Part shown: piece after piece, positions 41,446 through 51,084 of the stretch
Position numbering within the stretch: position 1 is the stretch's first letter
Layout: each line of letters opens with the position of its first letter
Assembly: GCA_034421295.1 (NCBI GenBank)
Contig: DAOUKM010000004.1
Location: 124,001 to 188,000 of the forward strand
Direction of reading: 5' to 3'
Source of the DNA: CAUZIR01 sp034421295
Lineage (GTDB): Bacteria; Chloroflexota; Dehalococcoidia; Lucifugimonadales; UBA2962
DNA: 64,000 nucleotides
The notes under the pieces: generated by a model
What the model saw: the letters and a program-made list of their open reading frames with translations, nothing else
Database searches by the model: none
What the model was told of the DNA's origin: nothing
Program-made: the position numbers and the translations under genes

Positions 41446-41663
41446 CTTCTGGGTCCTCGCTTCCCGCAGCCGACGCGATCGCCGCCGATCGCGAAAACCT
41501 AGATGATAAGGGGTCGCGTTCGATGCGGCAAAAGCCGTGCCCGAACATCTAGCATAGCAGCCCGGACCCGGAACCTGTAAATCGGACTGCTGGCGTCGGG
41601 CGCACGTCAATAGACTGAGGGACTGAACCGGCGCGGCGGCGGCGGCCGATATAATGGACTGCC

Positions 41664-42431
41664 ATGCTCCTGGCCATAGACATAGGCAACACGAACGTGA
41701 CGATCGGCGTGTTCGACGGGCTCGATCTGGTCGCCACCGCACGGGTGGCGACCGAGCCCGGGCGCATGTCCGACGAGTACGGCCTGACCCTCACCCAGCT
41801 TCTGCCCGCCAAGGGCGTACCCATCGAGCGGGTCGACAGCGTGGCCATGTGCAGCGTCGTCCCCCCGCTTACGCCGACGTTCGTACGGCTCTGCCAGGAC
41901 TATTTCCCCGGGGTTCAGCCGCTGGTCGTCGGGGCGGGGGTCAGGACCGGTGTCAGAGTCCTTTATGACAATCCCAGGGATGTCGGGTCCGACCGGATAG
42001 CCGACGCGGCCGCGGCTTTCCGCCTCTACGGCGGCCCCGCGGTGGTGGTCGACTTCGGTACGGCCACCGTTCTGGACGCCATCTCCGCCGACGGCGACTA
42101 CGTCGGCGGCGCACTCGCGCCCGGCCTGACCGTCGCGGCCGACTCGCTGTTCCACTCCACATCCCAGCTTCGCCGCGTCGAGCTGGTGAGACCCGCCACG
42201 GCCATAGGCAAAAACACCATTCATGCCCTGCAATCCGGCCTGGTGCTCGGCTATGCGGAGCTGGTCAGGGGCATGGTGGGCCGATTCGATCGCGAGCTCG
42301 GCGGTTCAGCGACGGTGGTCGCCACGGGGGGGCTGGCCCACCTGATGCAGGAAGAGACCGGCCTGTTCGACGTCGTCGACCCTGACCTCACCCTGACCGG
42401 CCTGAGGATAATCCACGAGCTCAACCAGTAG
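41664..42431 (+). CDS. coaX: Type III pantothenate kinase
   Basis: First step of coenzyme A synthesis. 255 residues, acetate-kinase-like fold. The phosphate loop is LAIDIGNTNVTIGVFDG, the pantothenate site includes VGSDRIADAAAAFRLY, and PAVVVDFGTATVLDAI is the second motif. It is followed after 119 bp by coaBC, so two consecutive CoA steps are together. CoaX is potassium-dependent and resists CoA feedback in known members. Confidence 0.94.
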   Translation: MLLAIDIGNTNVTIGVFDGLDLVATARVATEPGRMSDEYGLTLTQLLPAKGVPIERVDSVAMCSVVPPLTPTFVRLCQDYFPGVQPLVVGAGVRTGVRVLYDNPRDVGSDRIADAAAAFRLYGGPAVVVDFGTATVLDAISADGDYVGGALAPGLTVAADSLFHSTSQLRRVELVRPATAIGKNTIHALQSGLVLGYAELVRGMVGRFDRELGGSATVVATGGLAHLMQEETGLFDVVDPDLTLTGLRIIHELNQ

Positions 42432-42550
42432 TACAATTGGCCCGGCACACCCCGGCCCCGGCAGCCAGCCGGGCCCGCGTCCGGGACCGTGCCTTCGGAT
42501 ACGGCCTTTACCGGAGAGGGCGGCCCGGCCGCCCGAGGAAGGGACCTAGG

Positions 42551-43792
42551 ATGCCGACACCGCTTGAGGGCAGGCACGTCGCGCTGGGCGTGACCGGCTC
42601 GATAGCCGTCTACAAGGCGGTCGACCTTGCGAGCAGGCTCGTGCAGGCCGGATCGCAGGTCTCGGTCATGATGACCGACGGGGCCGCCCGATTCGTCTCG
42701 CCCCTGTCGTTTGCTGCAATCGTGCATCGGCCGGTGGTCACCGACCTGTACGATCCGCGCTCGGAGATGGGCATGGACCACGTCGCGCTGGCAGAGCAGG
42801 CGGACCTGGTCATCGTCGCACCGGCGACCGCGAACACGCTGGCGAAGATAGCGCATGGGCTGGCCGACGACCCGGTCACGACTACAGTGCTGGCCACGGG
42901 CGCGCCCGTGATGGTGGCGCCGGCCATGGACGCGAGGATGTTCGAAAACCCCGCCACCCGGGCCAACCTCGCCACCCTCAGGGACAGGGGGGTGCACGTA
43001 GCGGGTCCCGACAGCGGACGCATGGCCTCGGGCCTTGAGGGCGTCGGGCGCATGGTTGAGCCAAAGGAGCTGGTTGGCCATGCGCGCCTTGTGCTGGGTC
43101 GCGCGGGAGACATGGCGGGACGCAGGCTCGTGGTGACCGCGGGCGGCACGGAGGAGCCCATAGACCCGGTGCGCGTGATAACCAACCGCTCCAGCGGGAA
43201 GATGGGCTTTGCGATCGCCGAGGCGGCGCGCGACCGCGGCGCGGATGTGACGCTGATCACCGCAAGGTCCACACAGCCCGGGCCGGTGGGCGTGTCGATG
43301 GTCAGGGCAGGATCGGCGCGGTCCATGGCGGACGCCGTAAGGGAGGCGGCCGTGCAGGCCGATGCGGTGGTGATGGCCGCGGCAGTCTCGGACTGGACGC
43401 CGGCCGCGCCATCGGAGACCAAGCTCAAGAAGGGGGCGGCCGGCGACCTCACGCTCGATCTCGAGAGGACCGAGGATGTGATCGCCTCCGTGGAAGGGCC
43501 GGGGCTCATCAAGGTCGGCTTCGCGCTGGAGACCGAGGAACTTGAGCGCAACGCCCGCGCCAAGCTGGCGGCCAAGGGCCTGGACCTGATCGTCGCGAAC
43601 GACGCCCTTCAGGAGGACTCCGGGATGGGCGCGGACGAGAACCGGGTGATCATGATAGGCCGCGACGGGCGGGCGCAGCACGTTCCGACGATGAGCAAAT
43701 ACGAGGTCGGCCACCGAATCCTGGACCGGGTGGGCGGGCTGCTCGCCGAGCGCGGCGGGGGCTCAGCCGGTGAGCTTATCGAGCATGGCTAG
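42551..43792 (+). CDS. coaBC: Bifunctional phosphopantothenoylcysteine synthetase/decarboxylase
   Basis: Fused enzyme that joins cysteine to 4'-phosphopantothenate (CoaB, C-terminal) and decarboxylates the product (CoaC, N-terminal). The CoaC part (about 1-185) has GVTGSIAVYKAVDLASRL, the PATANT flavin motif and MVAPAMDARMF. The CoaB part (about 190-413) has VTAGGTEEPIDPVRVITNRSSGKMG and FALETEELERNARAKL. The ATG at 42551 fits the family start; an upstream open stretch to 42437 looks non-coding. Its end overlaps the convergent SDR gene by 30 bp. Confidence 0.95.
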   Translation: MPTPLEGRHVALGVTGSIAVYKAVDLASRLVQAGSQVSVMMTDGAARFVSPLSFAAIVHRPVVTDLYDPRSEMGMDHVALAEQADLVIVAPATANTLAKIAHGLADDPVTTTVLATGAPVMVAPAMDARMFENPATRANLATLRDRGVHVAGPDSGRMASGLEGVGRMVEPKELVGHARLVLGRAGDMAGRRLVVTAGGTEEPIDPVRVITNRSSGKMGFAIAEAARDRGADVTLITARSTQPGPVGVSMVRAGSARSMADAVREAAVQADAVVMAAAVSDWTPAAPSETKLKKGAAGDLTLDLERTEDVIASVEGPGLIKVGFALETEELERNARAKLAAKGLDLIVANDALQEDSGMGADENRVIMIGRDGRAQHVPTMSKYEVGHRILDRVGGLLAERGGGSAGELIEHG

Positions 43793-44587
43793 GGGCGTGG
43801 TGACAAGCAGGCCGGCATCCACCGGCAGGGTCACACCGGATATCCACCGCGCCTCGTCCGAGACCAGAAACAGCGCGGCGTAGGCGACGTCCCACGCAGT
43901 GCCCTCGGTCTGCAGGGGCGCCGCCCTTCGGCGCAGATCGCGGACGCGCTCGCTTACCCTGCCCTCGACCATGGGCGTGTATATGTGGCCCGGCGCGATG
44001 CAGTTGACGCGCACGCCCTGGGGACCATGGTCGACCGCCATAGCACCCGTCAGGGCGATCACGCCGCCCTTTGAGACGGCGTAGGGCACGGACGCACCGA
44101 AGTTGCCGGCCCTCATTCCCACGATCGAGGAGATGTTAACGATGGACCCGCCCCCCTGCCCCTTCATGGCCGGCACGGCGTGGCGCGCCATCAGGACCAT
44201 GCTCTTGAGATTCACGTCCATGGCCCGCTGGTAGGCCTCATCCGTCACGTCGACGACCGAGCCGGGGCCGCTTATGCCCACGCTGTTTACGAGAACGTCG
44301 AGGCCTCCAAAGCGCCCAAGCGCCGCCCTGACCGCCGCCTCGCACTGGTCGGAGCGGGTGACGTCGCAGATCTGGACCGCGGCCTCCCCTCCCTCCGCCT
44401 CTATGGCGGAAAGGGTTCGGGCGGCCCGGGCGGCATCCTGGTCGACCAGGATGACCCTCGCTCCCTCACGGGAAAACAGCGTGGCAGTGGCCTGCCCGAC
44501 GCCGACACCGACCGGCCCGGAGCCGGCGCCGGTGACCATGGCCACCTTGCCGCTTAGTCTGTCCCGGCCCGCGGGTGGAGTTTCCAA
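43763..44587 (-). CDS. Short-chain dehydrogenase/reductase
   Basis: 274-residue classical SDR. The cofactor loop is TGAGSGPVGVGVG, a longer form than the usual TG-x3-G-x-G; D-x-D after beta2 (VDQDAAR) suggests NAD(H). The catalytic residues are the Ser in NISSIVG and the YAVSKGG Tyr/Lys pair. Substrate is unknown. It is transcribed towards coaBC and overlaps its end by 30 bp. It has no same-strand neighbour nearby, so it is probably a single-gene unit. Confidence 0.9.
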   Translation of the reverse strand: METPPAGRDRLSGKVAMVTGAGSGPVGVGVGQATATLFSREGARVILVDQDAARAARTLSAIEAEGGEAAVQICDVTRSDQCEAAVRAALGRFGGLDVLVNSVGISGPGSVVDVTDEAYQRAMDVNLKSMVLMARHAVPAMKGQGGGSIVNISSIVGMRAGNFGASVPYAVSKGGVIALTGAMAVDHGPQGVRVNCIAPGHIYTPMVEGRVSERVRDLRRRAAPLQTEGTAWDVAYAALFLVSDEARWISGVTLPVDAGLLVTTPLAMLDKLTG

Positions 44588-44752
44588 AAGCTGCTCCCTG
44601 CGCTCTTCGTACCGACCGGCCGGGCCGAGTTTGACACGCGCTCAAGCGAACGGCAAGGCACCGGCTCGAATTGATGAGGCCGTCCGCGGCAGCCTAGAAT
44701 GGACCGGCGGACAACTCCACAGGTCCGTAGAGCACCTCGCCGAGCACTCCCA

Positions 44753-47428
44753 GTGACTACCGCAGGCCCCTACACCGACATACCGAAGGCGTACGATCCC
44801 GCCGCGCACGAGTCGGAGATCTACAGTATGTGGTCCGAACGCGGACTCTTCGCACCCGCCGGAGACCCGGACAAGCCGCCGTTCGTGATAGTCATGCCCC
44901 CTCCCAACGTTACCGGGGCCCTACACATGGGCCACGCCCTGACGATGGCGCTGGAGGACCTGATGACCCGCTGGCACCGAATGCTGGGGGAGCCCACGCT
45001 GTATCTGCCCGGCGCCGACCACGCAGGGATAGCCACCCAGGTCGTCGTCGAGCGCGAGCTCGCAAAGCAGGGGGTAGACCGTCACGAGCTGGGGCGCGAA
45101 CGGTTCCTCAGTCGCGTGTGGGACTGGGTGGATCGCTACGGAAGCCGCATAGACGAACAGCTCAAGCGACTGGGCATCTCGTGCGACTGGAACCGGCGCA
45201 GCTTTACCCTGGACCCCGGTCCGAGCCGGGCCGTCAGGCAGACCTTCCTCGACCTGTACACGGAGGGCCTCCTGTACCGCGGTGAGAGGATCATCAACTG
45301 GTGCCCGCGGTGCGCCACGGCTCTGTCCGAACTGGAGGTGAGCTACGCCGACGAGGAGGCGGCCCTCTACCACGTGAGCTATCCGCTGGCCGACGGTTCG
45401 GGACACGTGGTGATCGCCACCACCCGCCCCGAGACGCTGCTCGGGGACACGGCCGTGGCCGTCAATCCGGGCGACGAGCGCTACAGCGCCCTGATCGGAA
45501 AGGCGGCCGTCCTGCCCATCCTGGGAAGGAATATCCCGCTTATCGGGGACGAGTCGGTCGAGACCGAGTTCGGCACCGGCGCCCTCAAGGTCACGCCGGG
45601 TCACGATCCCACCGACTTCGAGATAGGCGAGCGCCACGGCCTTGACGTGATCAACATCATGAACCTCGACGGCTCCCTCAACGAGAGCGCAGGGCCCTTC
45701 CAGGGCCTCGACCGGTTCGACGCGCGCACAGAGGTGATCGAGCGGCTGGACGAGGACGGCCTGCTGGTAAAGGTGGAGCCCTACAGCCACTCGGTGGGCC
45801 ACTGCGACAGGAGCGGTGACGTGGTGGAGCCGCTGGTCAGCCGACAGTGGTTCGTGAAGATGGACCCGCTGGCCGCCCCGGCGATCGAGGCCGTCCGCGG
45901 CGGGCAGATCCGGGTTGTCCCCGAGCGATTCGAAAAGGTCTATTACAACTGGATGGAGAACATCCGCGACTGGTGCGTCAGCCGCCAGCTCTGGTGGGGC
46001 CACCGCATACCCGCATGGTACTGCGACGACTGCGACGTGGTCATGGTGGCCGTCGACGAGCCTGCGTCCTGCACCGGCTGCGACTCCGGCTGCCTCAGGC
46101 AGGACCCGGACGTGCTCGACACGTGGTTCAGCTCGGGCCTCTGGACCCACTCGACCCTGGGCTGGCCCGAGGCGACTGAAGACATGGAGCGCTACTACCC
46201 GGGAACGGTCATGGAGACCGGCTACGACATCCTGTTTTTCTGGGTAGCCCGCATGATCATGCTGGGCATGTTCAACAACGGTGGTCGTCCGCCCTTCTCC
46301 ACCATCTACCTGCACGGGCTCATCCTGGACCCGCACGGGGTGAAGATGAGCAAGACCAAGGGCAACGTGACCGACCCGCTCGACCTGGTGGACGCCTACG
46401 GTGCGGACGCCCTGCGCTTCGCCCTGACCACGGGTACGGCGCCCGGGAACAACATGCGCCTCAATGAGCAAAAGCTCGAGTGGGCGCGCAACTTCGCCAA
46501 CAAGGTCTGGAACTCGGCGCGGTTCGTGATGATCAACATGGACCGGGCCCCCGCCGATCTCGGGGACTGGGGCGAAAGGCCCTCCCCGATCCACCGGCAT
46601 GACCGCTGGATCCTCAGCCGCCTCTCGCGGGTGGCCGGACAGGTCGGCTCGCACATGGAGGACTTCGAGTTCGGCGAGGCGCAGCGCGAGCTTCACGATT
46701 TCATCTGGAACGAGTACTGCGACTGGTACATCGAGATGGCCAAGGTGAGGATCAGGGCGGGTGACCAATCCGTACTGCCCGTCCTGGCCTACGTCCTGGA
46801 GAAGATCCTCAGGCTGCTGCATCCGTTCATGCCCTTTGTGACCGAGGCGATATGGCAGCAGCTCACCGACAGGCTGCCGGGCGGTTCATCCGGGGCGGAC
46901 GGATCGCTGATGGTGGCCCGCTACCCCGGCCGGCAGGACGGGATCGTCGACGAGCAGGCCGAGTCGGAGGTGGAGACCGTCATGGAACTGGTGCGCGCGG
47001 TCAGGAACCTGCGTGCCGAGTTCCGCATTCAGCCCGGCCGGACCATAGCCGCCACCGTGGACTCGGCGGGCTCCATCGGGGTGATGATGGAGGAGGCCGG
47101 GGCCATCGGGGCACTGGCGTCGATAGATCCGCTGACGTTCGGAGCGGACGGGACAGACGGGGTCGAGAGGGCCTCGCTCGTGCTGACCGCCAGCACCGTG
47201 TCGGTGCCGCTGGCCGGCCTAGTGGACGTCGGGGCGGAGATCGAGCGGCTCGAATCCGAGCTGGCCTCACTCGGCGCAAGCGCGGCAAGGCTCGAGCGGA
47301 GGCTGGACGATGAGCAGTTCCTCACCAAGGCCCCGCCGGAGGTGGTGGAGCGGGAGCGCGAGCGCCTGTCCGGCCTGATGGAACGGAGCGAGCGCGTTCG
47401 CACCATCCTCGAGCGGCTGGGGTCCTAG
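44753..47428 (+). CDS. valS: Valyl-tRNA synthetase
   Basis: Class I synthetase that charges tRNA-Val. About 891 residues, full length. HIGH motif as HMGH in PNVTGALHMGHAL, the CP1 editing domain (about 200-330), KMSKS as KMSKT in GVKMSKTKGNVTDP, an anticodon-binding domain, and the C-terminal Val-specific coiled coil (about 830-891). GTG at 44753 fits the N-terminus (TAGPYTDIPKAYDP); an in-frame ATG at 44699 would add 18 basic residues and is less likely. Neither start has a strong ribosome site. Confidence 0.96.
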   Translation: MTTAGPYTDIPKAYDPAAHESEIYSMWSERGLFAPAGDPDKPPFVIVMPPPNVTGALHMGHALTMALEDLMTRWHRMLGEPTLYLPGADHAGIATQVVVERELAKQGVDRHELGRERFLSRVWDWVDRYGSRIDEQLKRLGISCDWNRRSFTLDPGPSRAVRQTFLDLYTEGLLYRGERIINWCPRCATALSELEVSYADEEAALYHVSYPLADGSGHVVIATTRPETLLGDTAVAVNPGDERYSALIGKAAVLPILGRNIPLIGDESVETEFGTGALKVTPGHDPTDFEIGERHGLDVINIMNLDGSLNESAGPFQGLDRFDARTEVIERLDEDGLLVKVEPYSHSVGHCDRSGDVVEPLVSRQWFVKMDPLAAPAIEAVRGGQIRVVPERFEKVYYNWMENIRDWCVSRQLWWGHRIPAWYCDDCDVVMVAVDEPASCTGCDSGCLRQDPDVLDTWFSSGLWTHSTLGWPEATEDMERYYPGTVMETGYDILFFWVARMIMLGMFNNGGRPPFSTIYLHGLILDPHGVKMSKTKGNVTDPLDLVDAYGADALRFALTTGTAPGNNMRLNEQKLEWARNFANKVWNSARFVMINMDRAPADLGDWGERPSPIHRHDRWILSRLSRVAGQVGSHMEDFEFGEAQRELHDFIWNEYCDWYIEMAKVRIRAGDQSVLPVLAYVLEKILRLLHPFMPFVTEAIWQQLTDRLPGGSSGADGSLMVARYPGRQDGIVDEQAESEVETVMELVRAVRNLRAEFRIQPGRTIAATVDSAGSIGVMMEEAGAIGALASIDPLTFGADGTDGVERASLVLTASTVSVPLAGLVDVGAEIERLESELASLGASAARLERRLDDEQFLTKAPPEVVERERERLSGLMERSERVRTILERLGS

Positions 47429-47479
47429 GGCCCGCGCCATGGGCGACCCGTGACCTGCGCCCCCTGCGGGCGTCTCCCG

Positions 47480-48265
47480 CTATACCGTCCGGCGTTTGGC
47501 CCGCGCCCGATCGGTCAGGCGCGCGAGCTGGTCTAGGCCCTTCTTGGTGTCCGAGGCCACCTTCGCCTTGTCCGAGTTCTTCACCCTGTAGCCGAACAGC
47601 CAGTAGGTAAGCTCGCGTGCCTGCCTGAGCGAGATTCCCCGGCTGACCTTAGCGCCGGTCTCGGCCCGGAACTCGGCGATCAGGTCCTCACGGCTGGCAC
47701 CGTAGAGTCTCTTGAAGGCCACATCGGTCTCGTCCGTTCGGTACCTGGCCCCCCTGGCGAGGTTACCCTTTCGGACCTCCTCCTCCACCGCGTGCAGGAT
47801 CGCCTCTTCCACCGAAACCCCGTAGTAGAAGTTCAGGTAACCCCTGTACTTTTCGACGCCGAGACGCTCCTTCATCAGGTCCCCTATCGACCGGTCGTCC
47901 AGCCGGCCGGGCAGAAGACCTCTCAGCAGCAGGTCCTCGCGCTCGGAACCGGGGATCAGACCGCCGACCTCGGCGCACAGGCGCTGGGCGAGCAGCGGCC
48001 AGTCAAACGCCTCCCCGGCGATGAAGTAGCTCTCGCGCCTGCCGCGGTGGACGCCCTCCGGGGCCGACCAGCGCGCCATCGCGTCGATCATGGCCAGCAC
48101 CCACTCCTGCCCGTCCTTGAGGGCCTGGCGGAAGGTCTCCAGATTTGCGGCCTCTCCGCCGTTACCCTTTTCGCCCGAATCGTCGCTGGCGGAATCCGCT
48201 GACCCGGCTGAGCCGCCGCGGGCATCATCTGAGGCCGACCTGTCGGTGGAGTCCACGGCGCTCAC
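47480..48265 (-). CDS. Protein of unknown function
   Basis: 261 residues, no family recognised. The first 40 residues are low complexity, rich in Ser, Asp and Gly, and probably disordered. The rest is soluble and helical: FRQALKDGQEWVLAMIDAMARW, AFDWPLLAQRLCAEVGG, an acidic leucine-rich middle, YGVSVEEAILHAVEEEV, and a basic C-terminal end (LTDRARAKRR). No signal, membrane segment or catalytic motif is visible. It starts 4 bp after secA on the same strand, so it is probably co-transcribed and translated with secA. Confidence 0.75.
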   Translation of the reverse strand: MSAVDSTDRSASDDARGGSAGSADSASDDSGEKGNGGEAANLETFRQALKDGQEWVLAMIDAMARWSAPEGVHRGRRESYFIAGEAFDWPLLAQRLCAEVGGLIPGSEREDLLLRGLLPGRLDDRSIGDLMKERLGVEKYRGYLNFYYGVSVEEAILHAVEEEVRKGNLARGARYRTDETDVAFKRLYGASREDLIAEFRAETGAKVSRGISLRQARELTYWLFGYRVKNSDKAKVASDTKKGLDQLARLTDRARAKRRTV

Positions 48266-48268
48266 AGG

Positions 48269-50944
48269 CTAGGCGCCGTGGCACCTTTTATACTTTTTGC
48301 CGCTACCGCACGGGCAGCGCTGGTTCCTGCCCACCTTGCCGCTGCCGGAACCTCGAGCGCCGCGGCCATGATCACCGACGACCCCGGCCATCACGCTCTT
48401 GCTCTCGCGGGTGGCGCGCGCGGCCTTCAGACGGGCAGGCGCCGCCTGCGCGCCGTTCGTGGCCCCGGACCTGCCCGCCGGGCCGGCGGGCACCGGCGCC
48501 ATGTGGTAGATGGCATGGACCACGTCGTGGCGTATCTTCGCGAGCAGGTCGTCGAAGTGATCGCGCGCCTCTTTCTTGTACATGACAAGGGGATCGCGCT
48601 GTCCGTAGGCGTAAAGGCCGATACCCTGGCGAAGATGCTCGATGGATGTCAGGTGCTGCACCCAGTTCATGTCGATGACGCGCAGCATGACGTGGCGCTC
48701 GATGATGCGCATGAGCTCGGTGGTGAGCTCGGTCTCTCGCCTCTCGTAGGTGCGGGCTGCGATGTCGACGAACCTCTGTTCGATCTCCTCGGCGGAAGCC
48801 CGATAGAGGCCATCGGCGTCGGCCTCGCGCGGTTCCAGGGGGAAAATGGCCGCGATCTCCTTGATCATCGGCTCCGGGTCCCACTCCTGCGGGGACAGTC
48901 CGCCCACGTGCGATCCGACGATCTGGCCTATCTCCGTCTCGACCATCTGCTGGATGTTGGCCCTGATATCGGCCCCCCTGAGCACCTTGTCGCGCTCTTC
49001 GTAGATGACCTCGCGGTGGGTGTTTACCACGTCGTCGTAGTCGACCAGGTGCTTGCGGGTGTCGAAGTGGTGCGCCTCGACCTTCATCTGGGCGTTCTCG
49101 ATGGTCTTTGTGATCATCTTGTTTTCGAGCGGGGTATCCTCGTCTATCCCGGTCCAGGTCATGATCGACTTGATGCGGTCGCCCGCAAAGCGCCTCATCA
49201 GGTCGTCCTCCAGGGAGACATAGAACCTGGTGCTGCCGGGATCGCCCTGCCTCGCCGACCGGCCGCGTAGCTGGTTGTCTATCCTCCTGGCCTCGTGCCG
49301 CTCGGTACCGATGACGTGGAGGCCGCCCGCGTCGACTACGCGGTCGTGGTCACGCCTCCACTCGCTCTCGCTACGGCTGTCCGGACTGCCCCCGAGGATG
49401 ATGTCGGTGCCGCGCCCGGCCATGTTGGTGGCCACCGTGACCGCCCCGGGCCTCCCGGCCTCGGCGACGATCTGCGCCTCGCGCTCATGGTGCTTTGCGT
49501 TGAGGACCTCGTGCCTTACCCGGCGGCGCTTGAGCATCTCGCTCAGGTGCTCGGACTTGGCGATGTCCACGGTGCCAACCAGCACCGGCTGTCCGGCCCT
49601 GTGCCTGTCCTCTATCTCATCGACCACGGCCCTCCACTTGCCCTGTTCGGTCGAGTAGATCAGGTCCCCGGCGTCGGTACGCGCGTTGACCCTGTTGGGG
49701 GGGATGACGACCACGTCCAGCTTGTAGATCTTCCAGAACTCCTCGGCCTCGGTGGCCGCGGTCCCCGTCATGCCTGCCAGCTTGCCATAGAGGCGGAAGT
49801 AGTTCTGGAGCGTTATCGTCGCGTAGGTGATCGACTCGCGCTGGACCCTCAGGCCTTCCTTGGCCTCCAGGGCCTGGTGCAGCCCTTCAGAGTAGCGGCG
49901 CCCCGGCATCAGCCTGCCGGTGAACTCGTCCACTATGACCACCTCGCCGTCCTTTACGACGTAGTCGCGGTCCCGTTCGAATAGTACGCGCGCCTTGAGC
50001 GCATTCTCGACGAACGCCACGGTCCGCAGGTTATCCTCGCCGTAGAGGTCCTTTATCCTTAGGAGCCGCTCCATACGATCGATGCCCTCTGCGCTAAGCG
50101 AGACCGCACGGTGCTTTTCGTCGACCGTGAAGTCGGTCTCTGCGGACAGCTGCGGGACAAGCCTGGAAAACTTCTGGTAGTCGGACGGTGAGTCCTGCGC
50201 CGGGCCGCTGATGATCAGGGGCGTACGCGCCTCGTCTATCAGGATGTTGTCGACCTCGTCGACGATGGCGTAGCTGAGGGGCCGCTGCACGCGCTTATCG
50301 AGCTCGGCGACCATGTTGTCACGCAGGTAGTCAAAGCCGAACTCGGCGTTCGTCCCGTAGGTGATGTCGGCCCGGTACGCCTCCTGCCTGGAGCAGGGGG
50401 TCATGACCTCAGCGGCCGCAGCGCCGTTGTCATGCTCCCTGTCGGGCCTGTAGGCAAGCGCCCCCTGGTTTTGCAGGGCGGTGGTCGTCATGCCCAGCAG
50501 GTGGTAGACAGCGCCCATCCAGGCGGCGTCTCGGCGGGCCAGGTAGTCGTTGACGGTGACCACATGGACGCCCCCGTCCTTAAGGGCGTTCAGGTAGGCG
50601 GCAAGGGTGGCGACCAGCGTCTTACCCTCACCCGTTTTCATCTCGGCGATCTTTCCCTGGTGAAGAACCACACCGCCGACGATCTGAACGTCGAAGTGAC
50701 GCAGCCCGATGGCCCTGCGGGCCGCCTCCCTCACCACGGCGAAGGCCTCGGGGAGCAGGTCGTCGGGCGTCTCGCCGCGATCAAGGCGGCTCCTGAACTC
50801 GTCGGTCCTGGCCCGAAGGGACGCATCGTCCAGGGCGGCCGTCTCGGCCTCCAGGTCGTTCACGGCCTCGGCTATGGGGGAGAGCCGCTTAACGACCCTC
50901 TCGTTGGAGCCGCCAAGGATTTTTGCTATGCCCTTAATCACCAT
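48269..50944 (-). CDS. secA: Protein translocase ATPase SecA
   Basis: Motor that pushes unfolded proteins through SecYEG. 891 residues. NBD1 Walker A is MKTGEGKT, with DEVDNILIDEARTPLIISGP (preprotein-binding region) and NMAGRGTDIILGG (motif VI region of NBD2). The C-terminus ends in a SEC-C zinc motif, RNQRCPCGSGKKYKRCHG, for SecB or ribosome contact. It is followed by an unknown gene after 3 bp. A 17-bp tandem repeat lies just upstream of the start. Confidence 0.97.
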   Translation of the reverse strand: MVIKGIAKILGGSNERVVKRLSPIAEAVNDLEAETAALDDASLRARTDEFRSRLDRGETPDDLLPEAFAVVREAARRAIGLRHFDVQIVGGVVLHQGKIAEMKTGEGKTLVATLAAYLNALKDGGVHVVTVNDYLARRDAAWMGAVYHLLGMTTTALQNQGALAYRPDREHDNGAAAAEVMTPCSRQEAYRADITYGTNAEFGFDYLRDNMVAELDKRVQRPLSYAIVDEVDNILIDEARTPLIISGPAQDSPSDYQKFSRLVPQLSAETDFTVDEKHRAVSLSAEGIDRMERLLRIKDLYGEDNLRTVAFVENALKARVLFERDRDYVVKDGEVVIVDEFTGRLMPGRRYSEGLHQALEAKEGLRVQRESITYATITLQNYFRLYGKLAGMTGTAATEAEEFWKIYKLDVVVIPPNRVNARTDAGDLIYSTEQGKWRAVVDEIEDRHRAGQPVLVGTVDIAKSEHLSEMLKRRRVRHEVLNAKHHEREAQIVAEAGRPGAVTVATNMAGRGTDIILGGSPDSRSESEWRRDHDRVVDAGGLHVIGTERHEARRIDNQLRGRSARQGDPGSTRFYVSLEDDLMRRFAGDRIKSIMTWTGIDEDTPLENKMITKTIENAQMKVEAHHFDTRKHLVDYDDVVNTHREVIYEERDKVLRGADIRANIQQMVETEIGQIVGSHVGGLSPQEWDPEPMIKEIAAIFPLEPREADADGLYRASAEEIEQRFVDIAARTYERRETELTTELMRIIERHVMLRVIDMNWVQHLTSIEHLRQGIGLYAYGQRDPLVMYKKEARDHFDDLLAKIRHDVVHAIYHMAPVPAGPAGRSGATNGAQAAPARLKAARATRESKSVMAGVVGDHGRGARGSGSGKVGRNQRCPCGSGKKYKRCHGA

Positions 50945-50961
50945 TTGAGGCCGCCAAGAGG

Positions 50962-50995
50962 GTCAGGGGGGATGGGTCGTCAGGGGGGATGGGTC
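50962..50995. repeat. Perfect 17-bp tandem duplication in the secA leader
   Basis: Unit GTCAGGGGGGATGGGTC occurs at 50962-50978 and again at 50979-50995, head to tail and identical. It begins 17 bp before the secA start, so in the secA mRNA it would give a C-rich stretch just upstream of the ribosome site region. Confidence 0.8.
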
Positions 50996-51084
50996 AATTA
51001 TACCAGCGCGGGCGCCCCGCACGGCAGCGCGCCCGGCCCCGGGCGGGGCGGAAGTCGGGTCTTCGGCGGCAACCCGTCGGGCGC

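Noticed and set aside
40582..41742. Longer E1-like protein starting at 41742
   Set aside because: The extra 99 residues are Arg/Ser/Cys-rich and unlike the family, and they overlap the coaX start on the other strand.
42251..43714. 487-codon minus-strand frame opposite coaBC
   Set aside because: Antisense shadow; coaBC motifs on the plus strand are unambiguous.
44921..46822. 633-codon minus-strand frame opposite valS
   Set aside because: Antisense shadow of valyl-tRNA synthetase, with no domain character.
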